In this document: positions 43,078-52,115 of the stretch, one piece after another | Numbering within the stretch: the stretch's first letter is position 1 | Layout of the letters: each line of letters begins with the position of its first letter | Assembly: GCA_964346765.1 (NCBI GenBank) | Contig: CAYFWB010000005.1 | Span: 48,046 to 112,045 of the forward strand | From: JBGSPQ01 sp964346765 | Lineage (GTDB): Bacteria; Patescibacteriota; Gracilibacteria; UBA1369 | Reading direction: 5' to 3' | DNA length: 64,000 nucleotides | The notes under the pieces: generated by a model | The model's database searches: none | Seen by the model: only the letters and a program-made list of their open reading frames with translations | Told to the model about the DNA's origin: nothing | Translations under genes and position numbers: made by a program

Positions 43078-44094
43078 ATGATTATATTAAAAAAACTGGT
43101 GACGTTTCTGGTACAACAAGATTTCAAACAATTTAGAGCCAAACAAGTGGTCGAAGCTGTATATAAACGGGGAATAAATGATTTCAATCAGATCAACAAT
43201 ATTCCCAAAAAACTGCAAAAATTATTATCGGAAAATTACAGCATTAAAACTTTACGATTATTGAAGACGGCTTCATCACAAAGCGGAGACGCGATAAAAT
43301 ACTTATATCAAACGACAGATTTTAAAAAAATAGAGACCGTCTTAATGAACTTCAAAGACGGTCGGCATACGATCTGTGTTTCAAGCCAAGTAGGATGCAA
43401 ACTTGGTTGCAAATTTTGTGCCACGGGTAAGATGGGTTTCAGCAGGGATTTGCATTATTCTGAAATATGCGATCAAATATTAAATCCTCATCAAGAATTG
43501 CTTAAAAAAAAACAAAGAATTAGCAATGTTGTCTATATGGGGATGGGAGAGCCACTACTAAACTACGAAAATGTAATTGAATCAATTAAATACCTAAATG
43601 ACAAAAGTTATTACAATATAGGAGCCAGAAGCATAACCATTTCGACATCCGGGATAACACAGGGCATCGACAAACTGGCAGATGAGAAAATGCAATGTAA
43701 TCTTGCCATAAGTCTCCACGCTCCCAACCAGCTAATCAGGGAAAAAATTATGCCCGTTGCCAAGATGTATCCGCTTGAACAGCTTATGCAGTCAGTAGAT
43801 AACTACATAAAAAAAACAAATAGACGGATCACGTATGAATATATAATGCTTAAAAACATCAATGACAGCCCCCAAAACGCACTCGAGCTTGCTGATTTAA
43901 TTAAAGATCAGCTTTGCCACGTAAACTTAATACCCTATAATGCGACAGACGTTCAAAATATAGAAGGCAGTGAGAAACGAGAAATTAGTAGGTTTAAAGA
44001 GATTTTAGAAAAACACAACATAGCGGCTACCATAAGAGTTTCACTCGGACAAGAAATAGAAGCCGCGTGCGGACAACTGGCGAATAAATCATAA
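43078..44094 (+). CDS. rlmN: Dual-specificity RNA methyltransferase RlmN
   Basis: Radical-SAM enzyme that methylates C2 of A2503 in 23S rRNA and A37 of some tRNAs. It has 338 residues. An N-terminal helical domain precedes VSSQVGCKLGCKFCATG, where CKLGCKFC carries the CxxxCxxC cluster motif. It also has VVYMGMGEPLLNYENV and GARSITISTSGI. The C-terminal cysteine in AACGQL is the catalytic methyl-carrying residue. It starts the plus-strand block that continues with DUF3467, dtd and glyS. Confidence 0.95.
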   Translation: MIILKKLVTFLVQQDFKQFRAKQVVEAVYKRGINDFNQINNIPKKLQKLLSENYSIKTLRLLKTASSQSGDAIKYLYQTTDFKKIETVLMNFKDGRHTICVSSQVGCKLGCKFCATGKMGFSRDLHYSEICDQILNPHQELLKKKQRISNVVYMGMGEPLLNYENVIESIKYLNDKSYYNIGARSITISTSGITQGIDKLADEKMQCNLAISLHAPNQLIREKIMPVAKMYPLEQLMQSVDNYIKKTNRRITYEYIMLKNINDSPQNALELADLIKDQLCHVNLIPYNATDVQNIEGSEKREISRFKEILEKHNIAATIRVSLGQEIEAACGQLANKS

Positions 44095-44121
44095 TAAACT
44101 AATCATTAACCCATTTAAACT

Positions 44122-44394
44122 ATGGCTGAAGATCAAAAAAATAAACAAAATATTCAAGTTAAAATGGATCCCGCTATGGAAGGAGGTCTGTATTCAAACG
44201 CGGTTTCGGTTCATGTAAACCAAAACGAAGTAATTTTAGACTTCGGTTACATTGTCCCCAATGTAAAACCCACAACAATCAAGATTATGAGCAGAGTTAA
44301 TGTTAGTCATAATACTGCGGAATCTTTCATGAAAGTATTGAGTAATGCCATGCTTGATTGGAGAAACAAACAAAAAGATCAGGAGAAGCAATAA
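44122..44394 (+). CDS. DUF3467-family protein
   Basis: A 90-residue protein of the DUF3467 family, recognised by GGLYSNAVSVHVNQNEVILDF, the following FGYIVPN, and a SRVNVSHNTAESFMKVL helix. The family is widespread and uncharacterised. It lies 27 bp after rlmN and ends 1 bp before the dtd start, so it is probably co-transcribed and co-translated with dtd. No membrane segment or signal peptide. Confidence 0.85.
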   Translation: MAEDQKNKQNIQVKMDPAMEGGLYSNAVSVHVNQNEVILDFGYIVPNVKPTTIKIMSRVNVSHNTAESFMKVLSNAMLDWRNKQKDQEKQ

Positions 44395-44395
44395 T

Positions 44396-44848
44396 ATGAA
44401 ATTCTTAATCCAAAGAGTAGAAAGCGCGTCGGTTAGTGTTGATAGTGTTATAATATCTGAAATTGACAAAGGTTTACTGATTTTGGTTGGATTTGAAAAA
44501 GATGACACTATAGAAAATTTAGAATATTTAGTGAATAAATCACTAAATTTAAGAATTTTTGAATCAATCCGGGGAAAACTCGACCACAGCGTCAAAGACA
44601 TAAATGGCCAGATATTGTTTGTTTCTCAATTCACTCTATGCGCGGATTGTACAAAAGGAAGAAAACCGGACTTTGGTAATGCGGCCAAGCCTGAATATGC
44701 GAAAGAACTATATAAAAAAGGACTTAATGCATTTAAAAAAAATGGTATAGTAGTCAAACCTGGGAAATATCAAAACCACATGAAGGTAAGGCTAATCAAT
44801 GACGGGCCGGTAACAATTATGCTTGAATCAAATAAACACTATGAGTAA
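44396..44848 (+). CDS. dtd: D-aminoacyl-tRNA deacylase
   Basis: DTD removes D-amino acids, and glycine mischarged on tRNA-Ala, from tRNA. The protein has 150 residues. The two signature blocks are present: SQFTLCADCTKGRKPDF, canonical SQFTL-A---KG-RP-F, and NDGPVTIML, the Gly-Pro motif that forms the chiral filter. ATG 44396 has AGGAG 11 nt upstream and is chosen over an in-frame start at 44345 inside the DUF3467 gene. It lies next to glyS, a fitting neighbour for a proofreading enzyme, and overlaps its start. Confidence 0.94.
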   Translation: MKFLIQRVESASVSVDSVIISEIDKGLLILVGFEKDDTIENLEYLVNKSLNLRIFESIRGKLDHSVKDINGQILFVSQFTLCADCTKGRKPDFGNAAKPEYAKELYKKGLNAFKKNGIVVKPGKYQNHMKVRLINDGPVTIMLESNKHYE

Positions 44849-46223
44849 TTCAAACGGAGTCACAATGGAAAAGATCGTATCCCTTTGTAAAAGAAGAGGG
44901 TTTGTTTTCCAGGGATCGGAAATATACGGAGGTTTGGCTAACACTTGGGATTATGGACCCCTGGGGGTTGAACTGAAAAATAATATACAACAGGCTTGGT
45001 GGAAATTTTTTGTCAAAGACAGACCCGATATTGTTGGTATAGATGCCGCCGTTTTAATGAATCCTAAAGTATGGCAAGCAAGCGGACATGTGGAAAATTT
45101 CAACGACGCGCAGGTGGATTGCAAAAAATGCAAAAGCAGATTTCGCGCGGATCATCTTATTGAAGACCAACTGGATAATGTCAAAGTTGAAGGTCTAACC
45201 TTGAATGACCTGGATAAATTAATTACTGAAAATAAAATTAAGTGTCCAAAGTGCGGATCTTCCGATTTTACCTCCACCCGTGTTTTCAATCTTCTTTTTA
45301 AAACAAATATAGGTGCGGTCGCTTCAGATTCTGAAGACATATATTTAAGAGGTGAACTTGCGCAATCCATGTTTACCAATTTTAAAAATGTTTTAAACAC
45401 TACAAGAAAGAAACTGCCATTCGGTATCGCCCAGATCGGAAAAGCATATAGAAATGAAATAACGCCGGGTAATTTCATATTCCGAACGCTGGAATTTGAC
45501 CTGATGGAATTTGAATATTTCATAAAAGAAAACAAATGGGAAAAACATTTTGATTATTGGCTGGATGAAATGAAAAAGTGGATTAATTTTGTTGGGATAG
45601 ATCAAAATCGCACAAGAGTCAGACAACACACCGAAGACGAATTATCTCATTATTCAAAAAAAACTGTGGATATTGAATTTGAAACCCCGTTCGGCTGGAA
45701 AGAGCTTTATGGACTCGCGTATCGAACAGATTTTGACCTTAAGAACCATATGGAACAAAGCGGAGTGGACCTGACTTATCTGGATCCTTATACCAATACA
45801 AAATTTATACCCCACGCCGTTGAGCCCACGTTCGGGCTTTCACGCTCGGTCTTGATGGTTCTTTTAAGCGCTTACCACGAAGAAGAGGTGGATGGAGAAA
45901 AAAGAGTCGTGATGAAATTCAAACCTAATATGGCACCATATAATATCGCCGTATTACCCTTAGTAAACAAGCTAAATGATGGAGCATTGAAAGTTTGGGA
46001 GTCACTCCGAAAAACTTTTTCGGCTGACTTTGACACATCCGGATCAATAGGAAAAAGATATAGACGTCATGATGAAATAGGAACACCTTACTGTCTGACA
46101 ATAGATTATGACACCATAGAAAAAGATCAGGGGGTTACGGTACGTGATCGCGACACCATGAAACAGGAAAGAATCAAAATCAAAGATCTGGAAAAATATT
46201 TAATTGCAAAAATTTTCGAATAG
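44841..46223 (+). CDS. glyS: Glycyl-tRNA synthetase, single-chain alpha2 type
   Basis: Class II synthetase, about 461 residues, of the dimeric type found in Gram-positives, archaea and eukaryotes, not the alpha2-beta2 type. It shows LCKRRGFVFQGSEIYGG, WDYGPLGVELKNN, CKKC/CPKCG zinc-type cysteines in the insertion, motif 2 FGIAQIGKAYRNEITPG, motif 3 EPTFGLSRSVLMVLL, and an anticodon-binding domain. Start is uncertain: ATG 44841 overlaps dtd, while ATG 44865 has GGAG 5 nt upstream but leaves only six residues before the conserved LCKRRGF. The upstream TTG at 44823 is less likely. Confidence 0.95.
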   Translation: MSNSNGVTMEKIVSLCKRRGFVFQGSEIYGGLANTWDYGPLGVELKNNIQQAWWKFFVKDRPDIVGIDAAVLMNPKVWQASGHVENFNDAQVDCKKCKSRFRADHLIEDQLDNVKVEGLTLNDLDKLITENKIKCPKCGSSDFTSTRVFNLLFKTNIGAVASDSEDIYLRGELAQSMFTNFKNVLNTTRKKLPFGIAQIGKAYRNEITPGNFIFRTLEFDLMEFEYFIKENKWEKHFDYWLDEMKKWINFVGIDQNRTRVRQHTEDELSHYSKKTVDIEFETPFGWKELYGLAYRTDFDLKNHMEQSGVDLTYLDPYTNTKFIPHAVEPTFGLSRSVLMVLLSAYHEEEVDGEKRVVMKFKPNMAPYNIAVLPLVNKLNDGALKVWESLRKTFSADFDTSGSIGKRYRRHDEIGTPYCLTIDYDTIEKDQGVTVRDRDTMKQERIKIKDLEKYLIAKIFE

Positions 46224-46279
46224 TTTAGAAAATTTTAATCTGTTTCTGCTAAAAATGGTTGCGACTTTGCCATATATTT

Positions 46280-46927
46280 ATGTTGCAACCCAGAGAAAAA
46301 ATTGCTAAATACGGACCTAAAAGCCTGGATGACCATGAACTCTTGGCTTTACTACTAGGTCGAGGCAATAAAAATGAAAATATTTTTACTCTATCAAGAA
46401 GAATTTTTGGTAATTTCGACAGGGAAGAAATTCTACATCAGCAATCATTACAAACTTTACAAAGTAGCCTGAAAATAGGTCCCGTGCAAACTGCTCAAAT
46501 AATGGCTTGCGTAGAACTGGGCAAACGTTTTTTTGGTCAAAAAACGTCCTTTAAACAAATAAGAAGTACGGAAGATGTGTATGAGATAGTCAAAAACATG
46601 AAATACCTTAAAAAAGAATACCTTCGTGGCCTATACCTAAACACTCGATATAAAATAATACATGATGAGATTATTTCCATCGGTAGCCTGGATGCAAATA
46701 TTTTACACCCCAGAGATATATTCCGGCCGGCTATTGAATATAACGCATATGCCATTATAATTGCTCATAACCACCCCTCTGGCGACGCTTTACCCAGTCA
46801 ATCCGATATCAGTACAACCAAAATACTCCGGCAGGTCGGCGATCTGTTGCAAATACCGTTATTAGATCATTTAATAGTCGGCTCCGACAGCTACTACAGC
46901 TTTAATAAATTTAATAAACTGATTTGA
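46280..46927 (+). CDS. radC: RadC-family JAB/MPN-domain protein
   Basis: A 215-residue RadC protein. The N-terminal helix-hairpin-helix-like part has SLDDHELLALLLGRG. The C-terminal JAMM metalloprotease-like domain has the zinc motif HNHPSGDALPSQSD, with the earlier glutamate supplied near HDEIISIG. The biological function is unsettled; a link to DNA repair has been disputed. The frame is open from a TTG at 46259, but ATG 46280 is the natural start (LQPREKIAKYGPKSL). Lies 56 bp after glyS. Confidence 0.92.
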   Translation: MLQPREKIAKYGPKSLDDHELLALLLGRGNKNENIFTLSRRIFGNFDREEILHQQSLQTLQSSLKIGPVQTAQIMACVELGKRFFGQKTSFKQIRSTEDVYEIVKNMKYLKKEYLRGLYLNTRYKIIHDEIISIGSLDANILHPRDIFRPAIEYNAYAIIIAHNHPSGDALPSQSDISTTKILRQVGDLLQIPLLDHLIVGSDSYYSFNKFNKLI

Positions 46928-46963
46928 GCCGAAAGTGATTTCAAATTGCGCTTTATTCATTGA

Positions 46964-46992
46964 TTGAGAAAATAGCCTTTTTTTGTTATAAT
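46964..46992 (+). promoter_or_regulatory. Promoter of TraD-like gene 2
   Basis: TTGAGA (46964-46969), 17 bp, TATAAT (46987-46992): one of the strongest promoters in the window. The leader would be about 15 nt with no Shine-Dalgarno motif. Confidence 0.85.
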
Positions 46993-47013
46993 TAGTAGAT
47001 TATTTAACTATCG

Positions 47014-49551
47014 ATGGAAGAATTTTTAAAACACATCTGGGAAACAATCATTGCGTATCCTATAGAAACAGCTCTAACAGTTATAGTTTTTGTTTTAACT
47101 TTGCGCATTACTGTTAAAATATTACGATTCTTACACCAAATTTACGGTATTGCTCCAAATATGGTACATATGAAAATAACCTTACCACGTGAGGAATCAT
47201 CCAAGGATAAAGAAAAATCGGAAATCAAAGATTTCAAAGAAATGATAGGGGTAATGGAACAGTTTTACAGAAATATACATGAATTGGGCGAACTTAATCT
47301 GCAAAACATCATCCACACAAAGATCTACAACGATGATTTTGTGTCATTCGAGATTGTCGCGAGAAATAAACTGGTTGATTTTATGGTAGTTGTGCCAAAG
47401 AGATACGCAAAACTGCTGGACAAACAAATAACATCATATTATCCCAACGCCGACATACAAATAGATGAAAAATTCGAAGTAAAACCAAAAGGTAATAAAT
47501 TAAAATGCTATTACGCGTATCAAAAAAAATCATTCTTTTATCCTATAAAAACTTACAAGGATCTAGGTAATGATCCGCTTAACGACCTCACTAACATATT
47601 TTCAAAATTCGAAGAGTCGGATGCTGGTTCCATTCAAGTTGTAATCAAACCGAATAACGAAAAAAAATGGAAGAAGAAAACCGAAAAAGCGGGCTCCAAT
47701 ATGTTCGCGGGGAAAAAACCCGGGGGATTTAAAATCCCCGGACTCGGCTTTTTGATGACATTTGTTAACGCCATTGTATTTGGCAAAATCGAAGAAACTT
47801 CTCAAAAGAAATCATCAGGACCATACGGTGGAGGAGGCTATGTACGCCTACTTCAAACAAGAGAAGAAATAGCCAAAAAAATAGGTGAAAAAGCAGGAAG
47901 AGTTGCGTTTTACACCGTTATAAGAGTAATGGGTTCGGCAAAGACCTCTGCTCACGCGCAAGAAATTACTAATAACATAGCACTGGGGCTGAATCTATTT
48001 AAAGACGCTCAGATGAACTGGTTTCAGACCAGGAGAATACTGCCTTTTGACATACTGAATAATAAATTTATGCAGTTCAATTTCGAACATAGATTAATGG
48101 CAACCAATTTTTTCTTTATTGGTGAAAAAGATTCCTTATTAGATTCCGCGGAAATGGCTTCTTTATTCCATTTCCCCTCCAGTAGATTTAACTACACCCA
48201 CATAATCAACTGGCTCAAATATAAAGTTCTGCCAGCTCCGAGTAACACACCCACCAAAGGAATTTTACTAGGGCACAATAGCTATAGAGGGGTAAAAAAA
48301 GAAATACACATGTTACCAAAAGATAGAACCAGACATCATTATGTAATAGGTAAATCCGGCGCCGGTAAATCCGCATTCTTAAGTTTCATGGCAAGACAAG
48401 ACATACGGAACGGAGACGGGGTATGTGTCGTTGATCCACACGGCGATTTAATAGAAGAATTAACTACTTTTATACCAAAAGAGCGGGCCAAAGATGTAAT
48501 AATATTTAATCCCGCAGACACAGAAAGACCAATGGGTCTTAATATTTTGGAAGCCAGAACCCCCGCAGAGATGGATATGGCTTCCAGCCAAGCAACAGAA
48601 ATATTCATCAAAATATTCGGCGATGAAATCTTTGGTCCCCGTATCCAGCATTACTTTAGAAACGGATGCCTAACTCTCATGGAAGACACTGAAGAGGGCG
48701 CAACCTTGATCGATGTACCTCGAATATTTGTAGATGAAGAATTTATGAAATACAAAGTTTCCAAAGTTAAGAATCCCATAGTCAAATCATTCTGGGAACA
48801 CGAGTACGCGCATACCGGGCAACGTGAAAGACAAGAAATGATCCCTTATTTCTCTTCCAAATTCGGACCCTTCATAACAAATTCAATCATGAGGAACACG
48901 ATCGGTCAGACCAAGTCCGCCTTTAATTTCAGAAAGGCCATGGACGAACAAAAAATTCTACTGATCAATCTTTCAAAAGGTAAAATGGGCGACTTAAACA
49001 CTCAGCTGTTGGGCTTGATAGTGGTGGCCAGACTGCAAATGGCCGCCATGAGCAGAGTCGATATACCTGAAAAAGAACGCACTGATTTTTATCTATACGT
49101 AGACGAATTCCAAAATTTCGCCACGGACAGTTTCTGCTCAATACTTTCTGAAGCGCGTAAATATCACTTGGCCCTGATAATGGCCCATCAATACATTAAG
49201 CAGCTTGAAAAAAAAGGAGACACATCAATACGCGACGCCGTCTTTGGTAACGTTGGGACAATGATGTCTTTTAAAGTCGGGGCCGACGATGCGGAATACA
49301 TGGCTAAGGAATACGCGCCTGTTTTAACAGAACAAGACGTACTTGGAATTGCCAACTACAAAGCATACATAAAATTGAATATCAAAAATAGCACTTCTCG
49401 ACCTTTTTCTTTGGAAACAATTTACGACATGAGTAAGTCGAATCCAAAAATTGGAAATATAATAAAGCAATATTCCAGAATGAAGTACGGCAGAAAACGT
49501 GAATTCGTTGATCAAGAAATAACCGCAAGAATAGGCATCGATATTATATAA
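47014..49551 (+). CDS. VirD4/TraD-like membrane P-loop ATPase (paralogue 2)
   Basis: An 845-residue relative of the protein at 26156-28627 over its whole length. It has a membrane segment at about 16-38, a 400-residue N-terminal domain with matching blocks (DFKEMIGVMEQFY, PIKTYKDLGNDPLNDLTNIFSK), and a motor with Walker A GKSGAGKS at 446-453, VVDPHGDLIEELTTF, NPADTERPMGLNI, YLYVDEFQNF and HQYIKQLE. A glycine-rich stretch (GPYGGGGY near 269-276) distinguishes it from paralogue 1. It probably energises transfer across the membrane. An LCP-family gene follows with no gap, linking it to envelope work. Confidence 0.85.
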   Translation: MEEFLKHIWETIIAYPIETALTVIVFVLTLRITVKILRFLHQIYGIAPNMVHMKITLPREESSKDKEKSEIKDFKEMIGVMEQFYRNIHELGELNLQNIIHTKIYNDDFVSFEIVARNKLVDFMVVVPKRYAKLLDKQITSYYPNADIQIDEKFEVKPKGNKLKCYYAYQKKSFFYPIKTYKDLGNDPLNDLTNIFSKFEESDAGSIQVVIKPNNEKKWKKKTEKAGSNMFAGKKPGGFKIPGLGFLMTFVNAIVFGKIEETSQKKSSGPYGGGGYVRLLQTREEIAKKIGEKAGRVAFYTVIRVMGSAKTSAHAQEITNNIALGLNLFKDAQMNWFQTRRILPFDILNNKFMQFNFEHRLMATNFFFIGEKDSLLDSAEMASLFHFPSSRFNYTHIINWLKYKVLPAPSNTPTKGILLGHNSYRGVKKEIHMLPKDRTRHHYVIGKSGAGKSAFLSFMARQDIRNGDGVCVVDPHGDLIEELTTFIPKERAKDVIIFNPADTERPMGLNILEARTPAEMDMASSQATEIFIKIFGDEIFGPRIQHYFRNGCLTLMEDTEEGATLIDVPRIFVDEEFMKYKVSKVKNPIVKSFWEHEYAHTGQRERQEMIPYFSSKFGPFITNSIMRNTIGQTKSAFNFRKAMDEQKILLINLSKGKMGDLNTQLLGLIVVARLQMAAMSRVDIPEKERTDFYLYVDEFQNFATDSFCSILSEARKYHLALIMAHQYIKQLEKKGDTSIRDAVFGNVGTMMSFKVGADDAEYMAKEYAPVLTEQDVLGIANYKAYIKLNIKNSTSRPFSLETIYDMSKSNPKIGNIIKQYSRMKYGRKREFVDQEITARIGIDII

Positions 49552-50745
49552 ATGAAAAAAACAAACAAACAAAACAAGAAACATAATATTAAAAACATAA
49601 TTCAAGCAATATATGCTCTTTTAACGGCACTCATTTTAGTTTCAGTTGCTTTCGCCATATTACTAAAAATTAATCAGGACGATTTAAAACAAAAAGATCT
49701 TAAAATCAGCATGCTGATCAGCGAAATGGGAGAAGTAAAACAAGATCTTAACGATTCGGCATTGGTAGTTTCAGGTTTATACGATCAAATAGAAGACACC
49801 AGGTCGACACTGATCAATTTAAATAACGATGTCATTAAATCCATAGTGGAAAAAGAAACCAACTGGACCGCTACCCGAACAGAGCTTCACGAGGCTCAAG
49901 ATTCCTTAAGTAATATGCTAGCGGAAAAAGAAACCAAAATTAATGAACTAGCTCAAAAAAATGAAGTTCTCAAACAAGAGTTAAATATAATAGAAGAAAA
50001 CCCGGATGTGCTCGATGTTTTAATACTGGGAAAAAACAATAACCTGGTTGACACTATTATGCTGGCCAGCGCCAATCCCAAAACTGAAAAAATTTCTCTC
50101 ATTAGCATCCCACGAGATTTGTACCATAAGGGAAGAAAAATCAACGAACTATACCATGCCTACGGCGTACAAGAACTGGAAAAGAGTATATGGGAAATTA
50201 CCGGTGTTTACCCGGACAAATACATCCTTTTTGATTTCGATGCATTCGTCGACTTCATAGACTTAATAGACGGTATCCAGTTAAGTGTGAAAAAAGCGTT
50301 AACCGACTATTCCTATCCGGGATCAGCCAATAGTTATCAAACAGTAAGCTTTCAAGCCGGGACACAACAAATGGACGGAGAAACAGCTTTAAAGTACGCA
50401 AGAAGTCGAAAATCAACATCGGATTTTGACAGGGCCAAAAGACAGCAGCAAATCGTCATTGCCGTTAAAAATAAAGCCATTGCACTCGATCTTTTATCAA
50501 AGTTAAATCTAGCGACTAAAATTTATGGGAAAATCAGTGAAAATATTTCTTCTGACATTAGCCTGTTCGATGCGTTGAATTACCTGCAGTTTTATAAAAA
50601 TTTTCAGATTAAAGGAGGCAATGTTTTGAATAGTAAAAACCACCTATACTCTACCAAAAATGCAAAAGGTCAATATATTCTGCTCCCCGCTGAAAAAAAC
50701 TATATAGAAATAAAAAAATATATAAAAAATTTGATCAATAATTGA
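49552..50745 (+). CDS. LytR-CpsA-Psr family protein with long coiled-coil stalk
   Basis: LCP enzymes attach wall polymers or glycans to peptidoglycan, using a polyprenyl-phosphate intermediate. This 397-residue protein has a membrane segment at about 17-40, an unusually long coiled coil at 43-152, and the LCP catalytic domain at about 155-345. Family residues include Asp167 (VDTIML), Arg188-Asp189 (ISIPRDLY), and the ALKYARSR...DFDRAKRQQ block (279-299). It begins the base after the TraD-like stop codon, so the two are one transcription unit. It could ligate glycans built with the dTDP-sugars made at the left of the window. Confidence 0.9.
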   Translation: MKKTNKQNKKHNIKNIIQAIYALLTALILVSVAFAILLKINQDDLKQKDLKISMLISEMGEVKQDLNDSALVVSGLYDQIEDTRSTLINLNNDVIKSIVEKETNWTATRTELHEAQDSLSNMLAEKETKINELAQKNEVLKQELNIIEENPDVLDVLILGKNNNLVDTIMLASANPKTEKISLISIPRDLYHKGRKINELYHAYGVQELEKSIWEITGVYPDKYILFDFDAFVDFIDLIDGIQLSVKKALTDYSYPGSANSYQTVSFQAGTQQMDGETALKYARSRKSTSDFDRAKRQQQIVIAVKNKAIALDLLSKLNLATKIYGKISENISSDISLFDALNYLQFYKNFQIKGGNVLNSKNHLYSTKNAKGQYILLPAEKNYIEIKKYIKNLINN

Positions 50746-50746
50746 T

Positions 50747-51298
50747 TCACCACCAGACATCCTTCCAGCCGATTCTGTAAGCGACAATATTGGCCGTCAA
50801 CGGTATTAACGGTGAAACTATTATAATTACCGACGCATGCCAAATTCCGGGACCATAATATAAATAGGATAATAACAGCGCCAATAAAAAGCCGGATTGA
50901 TCCAATGGAATAGCGGGCGCGGAACTGCGGATTTTCAATCTTCTTTTAAAAAAACTCTTAATTAGATCACCCAAACCTTCTCCGATGCCAAGTAAAAAAC
51001 CCAATAGCAATATAGAAGGTAATTCATACGAAAACAGAAAAACGAAATGCCAATCCGGATAAAAATTATAGAATAAAGTCTGCAAATAAATGGTAATTAT
51101 GCCCCCCAAAGTGCCCCCAATAATACCTCTATAAGTTTTTGTCTTTCCAAAAAGACTGTACTCATCCGGCTTATAACCAAAATCAACCCGCACATTTAGA
51201 AATTTGAACCAATCACCCTTGGCAAGAAAAAGAGGAACTGCATTAGAAATATATGCAGGTAAGAAAAAAAACAGAGCCTGAATTACGACAAGGAGCAT
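50747..51298 (-). CDS. CarS-like CDP-archaeol synthase family protein
   Basis: A 183-residue integral membrane protein with about five hydrophobic segments. It matches the CarS/DUF46 family, which transfers CMP from CTP to a lipid (archaeal CDP-archaeol synthase). Support comes from FGKTKTYRGIIGGTLGG, GIGEGLGDLIKSFFKRRLKI and APAIPLDQSGFLLA, the family's cytoplasmic catalytic loops. A bacterial member probably uses a different lipid alcohol; the substrate is not known. It overlaps the upstream CDP-alcohol phosphatidyltransferase gene by 16 bp, so the two likely act in sequence. Converges on the LCP gene with a 1-bp gap. Confidence 0.82.
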   Translation of the reverse strand: MLLVVIQALFFFLPAYISNAVPLFLAKGDWFKFLNVRVDFGYKPDEYSLFGKTKTYRGIIGGTLGGIITIYLQTLFYNFYPDWHFVFLFSYELPSILLLGFLLGIGEGLGDLIKSFFKRRLKIRSSAPAIPLDQSGFLLALLLSYLYYGPGIWHASVIIIVSPLIPLTANIVAYRIGWKDVWW

Positions 51299-51891
51299 TT
51301 AATTTTATTGAAAATAAAAAATAATGAAATTGTAAGATAAATAATCATCAAAACAACAAACTCATTCATATAGTTTAATCCCGTGATCAGATAAATCAAA
51401 AAGAACATATAGACCAGCAATTTTGGACGCAATATGTAAAAAAGCTTAATTCTCTTAATAATTCCCAACGATACAAAACCCTGCAGAGCCATGTAAACTA
51501 TTGTGAATATCAATCCATAAAACCCGTTCACAAAACCGTAATAAACAAACGTAACAAAAGATATGTAAAAAAAAGAATAATCACACACCATATCTATAAA
51601 AGCGCCGCTCTCTCCATCTTGTTTTTGAATTCGTGCTACTGAACCATCCAGTCCGTCCAAAAGAACATGTATCAAAAGGAAAAAAAAAGAAATCCACGGA
51701 TTAAAATGGAAAAAGAAAACAAAAGGAGCAACCATTAATAACCCCAAATAACTAAGGTGTTCTGGTTTAACAGCATTGTCGGCCAGCCAATCTGCAATCG
51801 GGGAGAATAAGAATTCCTTTACATCACGAACTATATTATAAATAGCCTTTTCCTCCTCCGCATGAACAGCAAATTTACGATCCCACACCAT
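51283..51891 (-). CDS. CDP-alcohol phosphatidyltransferase
   Basis: A 202-residue membrane enzyme that replaces CMP of a CDP-lipid with an alcohol to make a phospholipid headgroup. The full signature is present: Asp79-x2-Asp82-Gly-x2-Ala86-Arg87-x8-Gly96-x3-Asp100-x3-Asp104. About five or six membrane segments follow. The headgroup (glycerol phosphate, inositol phosphate, serine) cannot be decided. It lies just after two tRNA-Met genes and overlaps the CarS-like gene, so a CDP-lipid made by CarS could be its substrate. Confidence 0.88.
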   Translation of the reverse strand: MVWDRKFAVHAEEEKAIYNIVRDVKEFLFSPIADWLADNAVKPEHLSYLGLLMVAPFVFFFHFNPWISFFFLLIHVLLDGLDGSVARIQKQDGESGAFIDMVCDYSFFYISFVTFVYYGFVNGFYGLIFTIVYMALQGFVSLGIIKRIKLFYILRPKLLVYMFFLIYLITGLNYMNEFVVLMIIYLTISLFFIFNKIKCSLS

Positions 51892-51906
51892 ATCTGAATT
51901 ATTAAT

Positions 51907-51983
51907 TGGTAGCAGGGGAGGGGATCGAACCCACGACCTCGGGCTTATGAGTCCCGCGCTCTAACCAACTGAGCTACCCTGCC
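51907..51983 (-). tRNA. tRNA-Met, elongator type (anticodon CAU)
   Basis: 77 nt with encoded CCA. The anticodon loop is CTCATAA. The acceptor GGCAGGG/CCCTGCT has a G-U end pair and lacks the initiator C1-A72 mismatch. The overall form is like Bacillus elongator tRNA-Met; tRNA-Ile with lysidine is the alternative. Mismatches occur at 31-39 and in the T stem. Confidence 0.88.
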
Positions 51984-52008
51984 ATTATATAAAAAAGAGC
52001 ATTTACTT

Positions 52009-52083
52009 TGGTTGCGGGGGGAGGATTCGAACCTCCGACCTCCGGGTTATGAGCCCGACGAGCTGCCTCTGCTCTACCCCGCG
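52009..52083 (-). tRNA. tRNA-fMet, initiator (anticodon CAU)
   Basis: 75 nt with encoded CCA. Two initiator hallmarks are present: the C1-A72 mismatch (CGCGGGG/CCCCGCA) and three G-C pairs beside the anticodon loop (GGG-CTCATAA-CCC). Lies 25 bp from the elongator tRNA-Met and downstream of the FtsB-like gene. Confidence 0.95.
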
Positions 52084-52115
52084 TCAAGTTAAAGACCTGT
52101 ACAAACATAATGATT

